Source: Actinomycetes bacterium (lineage in GTDB: Bacteria > Planctomycetota > Phycisphaerae > JAACET01). From it: a DNA stretch of 40,053 bases. The notes below the pieces were generated by a model. The model ran no database searches. It saw only the letters and a program-made list of their open reading frames with translations, and was not told where the DNA came from. The DNA lies in contig JAUXAG010000020.1 in assembly GCA_030614915.1 (NCBI GenBank), forward strand, positions 1 to 40,053. The letters run 5' to 3'. How positions within the stretch are numbered: the stretch's first letter is position 1; every line of letters begins with the position of its first letter. The position numbers were made by a program, and so were the translations under genes. Below, piece after piece: positions 1 to 7,504 of the stretch.

Positions 1-235
1 TCTGGGCGCCGGCAAAAGCATCTGCTTCGTATGCATGTGTGATTGTTATTTGGGCCTGCCCGTCACTGACAAGGACGAGGTCCTCCGCTCTAAGGCCCTG
101 TCCGGCAACAGTCAAAAATAAGACTTGAGAAAATACCATTAGCAAGAGCATAGTTCGCAAGGGTCGCGCCAACTTCCAAGGTCGGTCCCTTAGCGTTGAT
201 ACTTGTAATGGTTCAGCGTGGATTTTCTGAAGCAT
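1..235 (-). CDS. 5' end of a secreted protein gene, cut by the window edge
   Basis: An open frame runs from ATG at 235 to the window edge without a stop (78 codons visible). The start follows a GAGGAG-type ribosome site about 8 bases upstream, and a well-formed promoter lies further back at 363-391. The peptide has a basic N-terminus, a hydrophobic stretch near residues 28-45 (MLLLMVFSQVLFLTVAG) and a possible cleavage site after GLRA, so export by Sec is likely. The mature part begins EDLVLVSDGQAQITI, which resembles the first strand of large planctomycete secreted proteins with a glycoside-hydrolase-like N-terminal domain. That resemblance is weak and no function can be assigned from so little sequence. 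Confidence 0.7.
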   Translation of the reverse strand, partial: MLQKIHAEPLQVSTLRDRPWKLARPLRTMLLLMVFSQVLFLTVAGQGLRAEDLVLVSDGQAQITITHAYEADAFAGAQ

Positions 236-362
236 GGTCTCTCTCTCCTCGCTAGCGATGTTGGACATAATGTATACCCAGTACGATTGCGCACGTAACA
301 AACCACATATTCAGAGGAAGGGGGGAATACTTCTTCTTCCCTCCTCGTTTCTCTCCTCTAAT

Positions 363-391
363 ACTATAACACAACGCGGCATGTGAGTCAA
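363..391 (-). promoter_or_regulatory. sigma70-type promoter for the partial secreted-protein gene
   Basis: On the minus strand TTGACT (391-386) and TATAGT (368-363) are separated by exactly 17 bases. Transcription would begin near 356 and give a leader of about 120 bases rich in purine runs before the GAGGAG ribosome site. Both boxes match five of six consensus positions. Confidence 0.6.
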
Positions 392-452
392 GGATTTTCT
401 GAGAGATTTTGTTTTTTATTTCTTTTATCGTGGATTGGTTGAAAATCCGGCT

Positions 453-1427
453 TTAGGGCGGTTTTTGAGCGGTTGGGCGGCTGGCTTGAAGGAGGATGCG
501 GGCCTGGGAGGCGACGGCCTCGGCAAGTACGTCAAGGTTGTAGCCGCCTTCAATGACAACGAGCAGACGATCGTCGGCGAAGGTGTGGGCCAGCAGGGAG
601 GTTTGCTGCAGCAGAAAATTGAAGCCATCGACGGTGAGACAAAGGCCGGCCCAAGGGTCGTCGGCGTGAGCATCGAAACCGGAGGAGACCAGGATGAACT
701 CAGGGTCAAAGGCCTCGACTGCCGGGACGAGCAGGTCGGTGAAGGAGGCCCGGTAATCGGCGTCGGTTGCGCCGGGCTCGAAGGGTATGTTCAAGGTTGC
801 CCCGAGGCCGGGGCCGGCGCCTTTTTCGCTGGCCCATCCTGTGCCGGGGTAACAAGAGCTGGGCGACTGATGGAAGGAGGCATAAAATACGCCGGGGTCC
901 GACTCGAAGGTGTGTTGTGTGCCGTTGCCGTGGTGGACGTCCCAGTCGATGATGAGGATCCTTTGGAGGCTGTGGAGCTGTTGAAGGCGGCGGGCGGCGA
1001 TGGCTACGTTATTAAACAGGCAAAAGCCCATGGAGCTGTCGGCCTCGGCGTGATGGCCGGGTGGACGCACAAGGCAAAGGGCGTTGGTGAGGGAACCGTC
1101 CATGAGCGCATCAGCAGCGGCCAGGACGGCGCCGACAGCTAATCGGGCCACTTCGTAGGATTCCGGGCAGATCTCGCTGTCCGGTGAATCGATGAAGGGT
1201 GCCCCGTTGCGGCAGTACTGGGCCACTCGCTCGATGTACTGGCGAGTGTGGACGCGCTCTATCTGGCTGATATCGGCGGAGGAAAAGTCAATGGGCTGCA
1301 TTCGATCGAGCAGGCCGGCTCTTGCGAGGCGGTCATATATGGCTTGGAGCCGCTGAGGCCTTTCCGGGTGGTCGGGGCCGGTGCGGTGCTTGAGAAACTC
1401 CGGCGAGTAGGCTAAGCCCGTGGGCAT
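453..1427 (-). CDS. Histone deacetylase family (acetoin utilization/AcuC-like) metal hydrolase
   Basis: The 324-residue product has the landmarks of the zinc-dependent arginase/deacetylase fold: PPGHHAEAD (about 122-130) with the active-site His pair, DWDVHHGNG (about 160-168) with metal-binding Asp and His, SSGFDAHADDP (about 247-257) with the second metal Asp, and EGGYN (about 294) with the catalytic Tyr. Such proteins remove acetyl groups from lysine or small amides; bacterial substrates are usually unknown. The frame stays open upstream to 1514, but those codons read MSLRGVKRRSN, the translation of a dispersed repeat at 1480-1513, so I place the start at the ATG at 1427 (MPTGLAYSPEFLKH), which fits the family N-terminus. 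No strong ribosome site is seen. It follows the LptC-like gene on the same strand after a 150-base gap; a functional link is not evident. Confidence 0.9.
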   Translation of the reverse strand: MPTGLAYSPEFLKHRTGPDHPERPQRLQAIYDRLARAGLLDRMQPIDFSSADISQIERVHTRQYIERVAQYCRNGAPFIDSPDSEICPESYEVARLAVGAVLAAADALMDGSLTNALCLVRPPGHHAEADSSMGFCLFNNVAIAARRLQQLHSLQRILIIDWDVHHGNGTQHTFESDPGVFYASFHQSPSSCYPGTGWASEKGAGPGLGATLNIPFEPGATDADYRASFTDLLVPAVEAFDPEFILVSSGFDAHADDPWAGLCLTVDGFNFLLQQTSLLAHTFADDRLLVVIEGGYNLDVLAEAVASQARILLQASRPTAQKPP

Positions 1428-1479
1428 GATAGTGTTCCATAATCTGGGGCGCGGCAAGCTGAAAGTGTTCAAAGGGCAG

Positions 1480-1513
1480 AGATTGCTTCGTCGTTTTACT
1501 CCTCGCAATGACA
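1480..1513. repeat. Dispersed AGATTGC...CTCGCAATGAC repeat, single copy
   Basis: The stretch begins AGATTGCTTCGTCG and ends CTCCTCGCAATGAC. Related copies occur at 21874-21911 and, as both arms of an inverted pair, at 35117-35215. Here it lies just upstream of the deacetylase gene and extends its frame artificially. Confidence 0.7.
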
Positions 1514-1577
1514 AGGGCGCAAATCATATGTTACAGAGCACTAGGGGGGGCTTGGATGCGGCGGTTGTGTCAACTGG

Positions 1578-4500
1578 TCAGCGCCAAGTGTCGAATTTTC
1601 CGCCGGGAGCATAACCGGTGTGCGTAAGGGTGTTGAAGCGGACGGTTTTACCAGTCCATCTGCCCCAGCCTTTTTCGGGGTCGATATAGTCCAGGATGGC
1701 TTTTTGCCTGCGGGTACCTTCGATGAGAATTTCGTTGGTTTTGGTGCTGTAAAATATTCTGTGGCCTTGGATATTTACGTCGCTGGAGACCAGGGTGGCA
1801 TCGCCGGCGTCGCTGACGGCCTCGACGCTTTCGATTTCAAGCTCATCCATGGCTGAGAGGTCGGCAAAGTTAGACTTCTTCTGAGAAGCTTCGTCGGCTT
1901 CGGGCTCGGCATGGGTGAGGTTTAACTCATGGCACCGTAGTTGAGTGAGGTCGCGACGGTTGGGTGCAGTGGCCAGCTCGGATGGTTTTGCGGGCAGGGT
2001 CAGGGCATAGCCGCGAGAGACCATGTGCACGTCGCCGAGCAGCACGGCGGTGCGTTTGTCTTGATAATAGTCGGCTGAATCAGTCCACCAGAAGCCAGTT
2101 TTACCGGGTCCGACGCGGTGGAGGCGCAGGGGTCTGGGTGGCTTGGGAGCTTCTGCCAGGGGGCCAGATGTGGGCTTTTCGGCCGAGACCTCCTTGTCGG
2201 TTGGGCGGTAGTCCTCCAAGAGCAATGTTCCGGGGCCTTGGCCGTGGAAGTGTTTCGCATCGGCTTGATATGTCAAGACATCTGAGGTGAGTAGTACTCG
2301 GCGCAGTATTTTTTTGGAGGTGTCGGGAGTTTGCTCGACAGATCGGACGAGAGCCTTGCCGGTAAGGATCATCTTCTCTAAACTTTTTCCGCCCATTGGC
2401 TCAAAGAAGGGCTCAGTTGACACCAGGTCCGGGGAGGCTGCGGACGAGCTGTGTTGTTTGTCCGCTTGGGCGAGTTGGTTGTCTCGTAGAAATAGCTCAA
2501 GCTGTTCGCTTTCGAGCGAGCTCCAGCGTTCCGGACTGTGCACTAGAGCCCCTTTGACCATCTCGTCGTCGGTGCCCACAAAGGAAGCTTTGTTTGTCAG
2601 GCCGTCAAAGACCATAGAGCCGGGCCAATTCAGACCGAGTATTGCGGGGGCTGAAGTCTGGTCGGAAGGGGCAAAAGAGGCCTTCATCTGGCCCGGGCCT
2701 GGTGTGCTGAGCACATAATGCTCGCCCTTCTCGACGATGCGAATGATTTTGGCTTCGAGATGATCATCGCCTCGTCTAAGCTCAGCGGGGCCGCCGTAGA
2801 GGACCGTGGTTTTGGTGACTTCATCCCGGTCGAGCTTGTGAGCCGAGAGACTGCTGCGAACCTGGCCATCGACCAGGTGACGTCCGATAACGTTCCGTTG
2901 GGCCAGCAAGTTTGAGACTAGCGAACCAACATAACCATCTGGCGTAGGTGGAGTTACATCCTTATTCTCCACTAGAGTAATAAGCATTTCCTGACATTGG
3001 AGGGTGCTTTGGGTGTGGCTGGCCGGGGGTTGCTGGATGGCTTGAACGTTATCCTCGAGCTTGATGGTCGAGGGGAACTGGCCCTTGCCTGAGCTGCGGC
3101 GAGTGAAGTGAGTTTCCATTGAGCCGGCAGAGATGCTCAGGTCATCGTCAGAGAGGACAGAAAAGAAATCGTCCTTTGCCTGGAGGAGCAGAATCTCCTG
3201 GCCGCGCGGCGTACCGTCGGAGCCCGGCGGGCCGAGCTTTATATACATGTGATTGGCCTGGGCGGTGAACTTATTGGAAAGGGCAACAACCTTATCGCTG
3301 GCAGTAGCTTCGGATAGATAATAGTCCTGGGTGGGCGTTGCGGCGGTTCGGTTGTCCGGTTGGGCGGGTGGTCGATTGTACTTGAGAAACTTCAGAGTGG
3401 CCCGGCTGTTCCAACTCAAATCGAGGCCTTTGGAGACTTGAGAAGAAGTGTCGGGCCCGGCAGCGGGTCTCTGGGCTGGGGTCTTGAGAGTGCCTTTGCC
3501 GATCATTCGAGCAGTGCTGGTGGTCGAGTCGATGTTCAGCTGGTCGGCGGTGATGGTGCTGCCATCGGTAGCATTGAGCAGGACGCCAAAATCAGGGCTG
3601 CTGAAAAGACGGACGATTCCCGAATGGTGTTCGGCTTCGAGCCTGGCGCATTGGCCAGACATGTCAGCCGAGGAGAATTCCACGGGAGCTCCGAGGGCTT
3701 CGACCTCGAATCTTCGCTGAGCGGTGAGCTGGCTATCTTCGCTCTCTTCTGGAATGATGTTCAGTTGGCCGGTCCAGGTGATTCGCACGGGGGCTTGGAG
3801 GCTGGGTTCATCCTTCCCGGTGGTGGGTTCGTCCGGCCCGGTGGTGGGTTCAGAGACTCCGGGCTGAGCAGCACTGTCCGGCGAGGGTTCGGGGACTTCG
3901 GCGGTGGAGTTTGGTTCATCGCTGGTATCGAGGTCGAAGACAACATTCAAGATGTCTACGTTTTGGAGGACCTGGTCTTTATAGGTTACTCGCACGTTGC
4001 GCTGGAAAGTGGCGAGGTAACTGTGGATTCTCTGGTCCTGGACTTGCTCTTTGGGAGGTTCCGGCAGCAGCGGGGTGGAGGTTTGGGTCTTTTGCTCTTT
4101 GGGAGGCTCCAAAGGCAGCGGGGAGCCGGTGGTTTGGGTCTTTTGCTCTTCAGGGGGCGTGAGGCTGACAAAGCCGCGTCCTGGTCCGGGATACCAGGTC
4201 ATTTCGCCGCCCTGTCTAATGATCAAGGAGTCGATATCCTTGGAGATTTCTCGCCAGCGGAGCAATAAGCCGGTACCGTAAGCATCTAAGCGTGAGCCGT
4301 GAAGCTCTACCGGTTGGTCGGTTGACAAGCGGCAAGAACGAATGTCAAAATCGAGCTGATCGGTGGTGATTATGAGTTTGTTTGCGTCGCGCTGGCCGAG
4401 GGTTCGGCGGGTCGGGTGGGCTTGAGGGCGTGTATCGTGGACAATCTGCACATTTCCGGTAAGCAGGCCGCTGGTCGGCTGAACACGTCCAAGGGCCCCA

Positions 4501-4880
4501 CGTTCAATGTGGACATCGCCGCGTTGCGATGTCAGGGTGAGGGTCTGGTTGTCCTTGAGGTGCCAGATGAGCTTTACATCCTCAAGTTCGGCTCGGTCTT
4601 CGCTCACGAGCTTAAATCGCTGGGCGTGGTATTCCCTTTCGATGCGTCCGCCGGGGCCCATGAAGAAGATTTCAAGCTTCTCGCCGCGTTGGAGAGTTCT
4701 TTCTCGCTGAGAAATCCGCTTGATGGGCTCCAGATTGGCTAGCCCGTTGGGCGGGAGGCTGTCCAGCGTTGAGCTGGGCGTGCGCTGAGTTGGGGCAAAT
4801 TGGCTATAAATTAGCACGACGGCAAAAACGAGGGCTAAACTCAAACCGAATAATATGAATTTGCGAAGGACAAATCTCAT
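1578..4880 (-). CDS. Giant LptC/OstA-like membrane-anchored periplasmic protein
   Basis: The protein is 1100 residues with one N-terminal membrane helix (about 6-25) and the rest probably periplasmic. The start at 4880 (MRFVLRKF) is 8 bases after the kdsC stop, with GAGGA upstream; a longer frame to 4988 would overlap kdsC and is unlikely. Several segments resemble the OstA/LptA/LptC beta-jellyroll strands, for example SGLLTGNVQIVHD near the N-terminus and VLLGDVHMVSRGYALTL plus SSDVNIQGHRIFYSTKTNEI near the C-terminus. LptC and LptA are normally about 190 residues each, so this would be many such units in one chain. A low-complexity linker (about residues 240-350) has tandem EPPKEQ/QKTQT and EPTTGPDEP repeats. 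Position after kdsC matches the common kdsC-lptC order, so a role in LPS export is the likely reading, but it is an inference. Confidence 0.75.
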   Translation of the reverse strand: MRFVLRKFILFGLSLALVFAVVLIYSQFAPTQRTPSSTLDSLPPNGLANLEPIKRISQRERTLQRGEKLEIFFMGPGGRIEREYHAQRFKLVSEDRAELEDVKLIWHLKDNQTLTLTSQRGDVHIERGALGRVQPTSGLLTGNVQIVHDTRPQAHPTRRTLGQRDANKLIITTDQLDFDIRSCRLSTDQPVELHGSRLDAYGTGLLLRWREISKDIDSLIIRQGGEMTWYPGPGRGFVSLTPPEEQKTQTTGSPLPLEPPKEQKTQTSTPLLPEPPKEQVQDQRIHSYLATFQRNVRVTYKDQVLQNVDILNVVFDLDTSDEPNSTAEVPEPSPDSAAQPGVSEPTTGPDEPTTGKDEPSLQAPVRITWTGQLNIIPEESEDSQLTAQRRFEVEALGAPVEFSSADMSGQCARLEAEHHSGIVRLFSSPDFGVLLNATDGSTITADQLNIDSTTSTARMIGKGTLKTPAQRPAAGPDTSSQVSKGLDLSWNSRATLKFLKYNRPPAQPDNRTAATPTQDYYLSEATASDKVVALSNKFTAQANHMYIKLGPPGSDGTPRGQEILLLQAKDDFFSVLSDDDLSISAGSMETHFTRRSSGKGQFPSTIKLEDNVQAIQQPPASHTQSTLQCQEMLITLVENKDVTPPTPDGYVGSLVSNLLAQRNVIGRHLVDGQVRSSLSAHKLDRDEVTKTTVLYGGPAELRRGDDHLEAKIIRIVEKGEHYVLSTPGPGQMKASFAPSDQTSAPAILGLNWPGSMVFDGLTNKASFVGTDDEMVKGALVHSPERWSSLESEQLELFLRDNQLAQADKQHSSSAASPDLVSTEPFFEPMGGKSLEKMILTGKALVRSVEQTPDTSKKILRRVLLTSDVLTYQADAKHFHGQGPGTLLLEDYRPTDKEVSAEKPTSGPLAEAPKPPRPLRLHRVGPGKTGFWWTDSADYYQDKRTAVLLGDVHMVSRGYALTLPAKPSELATAPNRRDLTQLRCHELNLTHAEPEADEASQKKSNFADLSAMDELEIESVEAVSDAGDATLVSSDVNIQGHRIFYSTKTNEILIEGTRRQKAILDYIDPEKGWGRWTGKTVRFNTLTHTGYAPGGKFDTWR
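4030..4165 (-). repeat. In-frame tandem repeats encoding EPPKEQ/QKTQT linker
   Basis: Within the LptC-like gene a unit of roughly 60 bases occurs about three times, encoding variations of EPPKEQKTQT. A second in-frame duplication of about 21 bases at 3820-3856 encodes EPTTGPDEPTTGKDEP. Both fall in a flexible linker, where copy number change would be tolerated. Confidence 0.7.
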
Positions 4881-4888
4881 AGCTTCAA

Positions 4889-5410
4889 TCAATCCTCTTT
4901 CGTGTATCGGGCGGTGATGGTCTGCCAATCTCCGGCGGCTTGAAGCAAGAAGCGGACAGCCTCGGCGACGGCTCCGCGCCCGCCGCATCGCTGAGTGACC
5001 AGGTCGGCCATATCGCGTATCTCAGGGGTGGCGTCGGCTACGGCTATGGCGAATCCACAGCGGTTGAGAATCGGCAAATCCATGAGGTCGTCGCCCACGT
5101 AAGCTGTATTCTTGGCAGAAAGCCCCAATTCCGCCAGAAGCTCGTCGTAGACCGGTACTTTGTCCAGAACGTGCTGGTATACGTGCTGAACGCCGAGGTC
5201 CTGGGCTCGATGGCGGACGGCGGGTGATTGACGTCCGGAAATCCAGGCCATCTTGCGACCCGAGCGGAGCCACCAACGGATGGCTGCCCCGTCCTTGGTG
5301 TTGAAACGCTTGAGCTCAGTCCCGTCGTCTGCCAGAAGCACAGAACCGTCGGTGAGCACTCCGTCAACGTCCAGGACCAGCAGTCGAATGTCGCCGGGTT
5401 TGGCAGTCAA
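4889..5410 (-). CDS. kdsC: 3-deoxy-D-manno-octulosonate 8-phosphate phosphatase (KdsC, HAD family)
   Basis: KdsC removes the phosphate from KDO-8-phosphate, giving KDO for the LPS inner core; it acts as a cytoplasmic tetramer with magnesium. The 173-residue product has HAD motif I DVDGVLTDG with nucleophile Asp14 and acid/base Asp16, motif II ISGR, a conserved Lys in the HVLDKVPVYDEL region, and motif III GDDLMDLP. Lack of a large cap domain and the short length fit the KdsC clade. I choose a TTG start at 5410 because GGAGGA lies 5 bases before it; a longer frame begins at another TTG at 5425 but would place this site inside the gene. It lies between proS (47 bases upstream) and the LptC-like gene (8 bases downstream). 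Confidence 0.92.
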   Translation of the reverse strand: MTAKPGDIRLLVLDVDGVLTDGSVLLADDGTELKRFNTKDGAAIRWWLRSGRKMAWISGRQSPAVRHRAQDLGVQHVYQHVLDKVPVYDELLAELGLSAKNTAYVGDDLMDLPILNRCGFAIAVADATPEIRDMADLVTQRCGGRGAVAEAVRFLLQAAGDWQTITARYTKED

Positions 5411-5414
5411 GGTA

Positions 5415-5420
5415 TCCTCC
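5415..5420 (-). promoter_or_regulatory. Ribosome binding site that fixes the kdsC TTG start
   Basis: GGAGGA on the minus strand, 4-5 bases before TTG at 5410. It is inside the longer alternative frame and so favours the shorter protein. Confidence 0.6.
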
Positions 5421-5450
5421 GGCAAAAAGAGGCTAAATAAAAGAATAGAG

Positions 5451-5481
5451 ACCCCCAGGATAAACCTGGGGGCTAAATATT
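5451..5481. repeat. Hairpin repeat (family R1), possible terminator overlapping the proS stop
   Basis: CCCCCAGG (5452-5459) pairs with CCTGGGGG (5465-5472) around a 5-base loop, followed by CTAAATATT. On the minus strand the hairpin comes directly after the proS stop codon and is followed by a T-rich stretch, so it could end transcription. The last two codons and stop of proS (5473-5481) lie inside the repeat. Confidence 0.75.
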
Positions 5482-7191
5482 AAAAGCTTTCAGTTCTGAC
5501 TGGATTATCTTGGCGGTCGCCTCGACGGCTCGGGAAGGTTCGAGTAGTTGGGGCTGTTTTTCGGTGCGGGGTTTGAGCTCGACGTTTCCATTGGCTAAGG
5601 CCTTTTCGCCAATGGTGATTCGCAGGGGGATGCCGATCAGGTCGGCGTCGTTGAACTTTACGCCGGGCCTGGCTGAGCGATCGTCCCAGAGGACCTCACA
5701 GCCGCGAGCGGTCAAGTCTTCGTAGAGCTTTTGGGCGGTGGTCAGGACCTGGTCTGATTGGCCCAGTTGCACCAGAATTACCTGGAAGGGGGCAATGTTC
5801 ATGGGCCAAATGATTCCCTGTTCGTCGGCTCCGGTCTCGATGGTTGCGGCCATGATGCGATTCAAACCGATACCGTAGCAGCCCATAATTAACGGCTGAG
5901 TCTTGCCCTTCTCGTCCAGCACGTCAGCCCCGAGGGCCTGGGAGTATTTGGTGCCGAGCTGGAAGACGTGGCCGATCTCGATGCCCTTGGAGAATTGCAA
6001 TTCGCCGCCGCACTTGGCGCAGCGGTCGCCCGGTTGGGCCAGGCGGATGTCAGCGACGCTGGACAGAGCAAAATCGCGCCCGGGATTTACGCCGAGCAGA
6101 TGGTAGTCTGTCTTATTCGCTCCGGTGGCAGCATTGGCCATGCCTTGGACAGCCTTATCAGTAATGATCGGCAACTTACTTAGTCCCACGGGTCCGGCAA
6201 ATCCTACGGCTGCGCCGGTGAGCTTTTCGATAGTCTGGGCGTCGGCCATTTCCACGTTGGCCACTCCAGCCGCGTGAGCGAGTTTGGCTTCGTTGAGCTC
6301 ATGATCGCCGCGGATAAGGGCTGCCAGCGGTTTGCCGTCGCCTAGCAAAACCAAAGTCTTGATTAGCTTCTCGGCTGGGACCTTCAGCAGCTTGGTCAGC
6401 TCCTCGATGGTGGTCGCGCCGGGGGTGTGCATCTCGCGAAGGTCCTTTGGACTTTCCTTTGTCTCTTTCTGCGGTGTTGCTGCGGTTGCCCGCTCGAGAT
6501 TGGCTGCGTATCCGCAAGAGCAGCGGACGAGGGTGTCTTCGCCGGCTTCAGTGGGAACCATAAACTCGTGAGAAGATTCGCCGCCGATTGGCCCAGACTC
6601 AGCCTCAACAACTATGTAGTCAAGACCGCAGCGATCGAATATTCGACAATAGGCGTCGTACATCTTCTGGTAAGTGATCTTGAGGTCGTCGAGGGTGAGG
6701 TGGAAGCTGTAGGCGTCCTTCATCAAGAACTCGCGGGTTCGCAGGACGCCGAAGCGCGGCCGATACTCGTCGCGGAACTTGGTTTGAATCTGGTAGAGGT
6801 TAAGGGGGAGCTGCTTGTAAGAGCTGATGTTGTTGGCTACTAAGGTGGTGATGACTTCCTCATGAGTGGGCCCGAGGACGACGCGGCGTCCGTGGCGGTC
6901 GGTGAAGTTCATGAGCACTGGGCCATAGGCCTTGAGCCTGCCGGAGCGCTCCCAGAGCTCGCCCGGCTGAATCACGGGCATGTGCAACTCCTGGGCGCCG
7001 GCGGCGTCCATCTCCTGGCGGATAATCTGCTCGATCTTCCGCAAGGTCCGATAACCAAGAGGGAGATAGGTATAAGCCCCGGCGGCCAATTTGCGCATCA
7101 GGCCGGCCCGGACCATCAGCTTGTGCGAGAGAACTTCCGCGTCGGAGGGGTCTTCCTTTACGGTGGGGATGAAAGCCTTAGACCATTTCAC
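5473..7191 (-). CDS. proS: Prolyl-tRNA synthetase, bacterial type
   Basis: ProS charges tRNA-Pro with proline in the cytoplasm. The 572-residue length and order fit the bacterial class II enzyme: N-terminal catalytic part (MKWSKAFIPTVKEDP, LMRKLAAGAYTYLPLGYRTLRKIE, VLGPTHEEVIT, RPRFGVLRTREFLMKDAYSF in pieces), then an insertion domain of the YbaK-like editing type (about residues 225-385, with TTIEELTKLL and LVLLGDGKPLAALIRGDHELNE), then catalytic motif 3 (MGCYGIGLNRIMAATIE) and a C-terminal anticodon-binding domain. The ATG at 7191 is preceded by GAGGTGAT, one of the best ribosome sites in the window. The extreme C-terminus ends inside a hairpin repeat. The gene is downstream of pgi but separated by a repeat-filled spacer and probably has its own promoter. 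Confidence 0.97.
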   Translation of the reverse strand: MKWSKAFIPTVKEDPSDAEVLSHKLMVRAGLMRKLAAGAYTYLPLGYRTLRKIEQIIRQEMDAAGAQELHMPVIQPGELWERSGRLKAYGPVLMNFTDRHGRRVVLGPTHEEVITTLVANNISSYKQLPLNLYQIQTKFRDEYRPRFGVLRTREFLMKDAYSFHLTLDDLKITYQKMYDAYCRIFDRCGLDYIVVEAESGPIGGESSHEFMVPTEAGEDTLVRCSCGYAANLERATAATPQKETKESPKDLREMHTPGATTIEELTKLLKVPAEKLIKTLVLLGDGKPLAALIRGDHELNEAKLAHAAGVANVEMADAQTIEKLTGAAVGFAGPVGLSKLPIITDKAVQGMANAATGANKTDYHLLGVNPGRDFALSSVADIRLAQPGDRCAKCGGELQFSKGIEIGHVFQLGTKYSQALGADVLDEKGKTQPLIMGCYGIGLNRIMAATIETGADEQGIIWPMNIAPFQVILVQLGQSDQVLTTAQKLYEDLTARGCEVLWDDRSARPGVKFNDADLIGIPLRITIGEKALANGNVELKPRTEKQPQLLEPSRAVEATAKIIQSELKAFNI

Positions 7192-7212
7192 TGAAGATCA
7201 CCTCAAAACTTA

Positions 7213-7242
7213 ATACTACAATGCCACTTAGCTTTTCGTCAC
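7213..7242 (-). promoter_or_regulatory. Possible promoter for proS
   Basis: GTGACG (7242-7237) and TAGTAT (7218-7213) on the minus strand, 18 bases apart. Each box matches four of six consensus positions, so this is a weak candidate. Confidence 0.35.
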
Positions 7243-7284
7243 TAAAAGTGCGTTCTTGTTTTAAAAGCAGTTATGCCTGATTTA

Positions 7285-7470
7285 TATCAAATATCAAAAT
7301 GCAAATATCAAAATTACATATCAAAAATCAAAATGACAAGAAAAGGCTGGAGACCGGAGGCCGGAGACTGTAGGAAATCAAGAACTGTCTTCCTCCAGCC
7401 TACAGTCCGGAGCCTTAGGCCTGTTTGATTTTTACATTGTCATTTTGCATTTTGCTCTTTGATTTTTGCC
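7285..7470. repeat. Nested inverted-repeat element between pgi and proS
   Basis: This fills most of the 313-base spacer 7192-7504, which has no gene. Outer arms CAAAATGACAA (7329-7339) and TTGTCATTTTG (7438-7448) are exact complements. Inner pairs are GGCTGGAG (7345-7352) with CTCCAGCC (7393-7400), and GACTGTAGG (7366-7374) with CCTACAGTC (7399-7407). Flanks repeat ATATCAAAAT-type motifs. It has no coding capacity and looks like a non-autonomous palindromic element. Confidence 0.65.
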
Positions 7471-7504
7471 AATACAAACTAACCTCTTACAACATAAGTA
7501 GCGT

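Noticed and set aside
1427-1514. N-terminal extension of the deacetylase (MSLRGVKRRSN...)
   Set aside because: It is the translation of a dispersed repeat (1480-1513) and unrelated to the family N-terminus.
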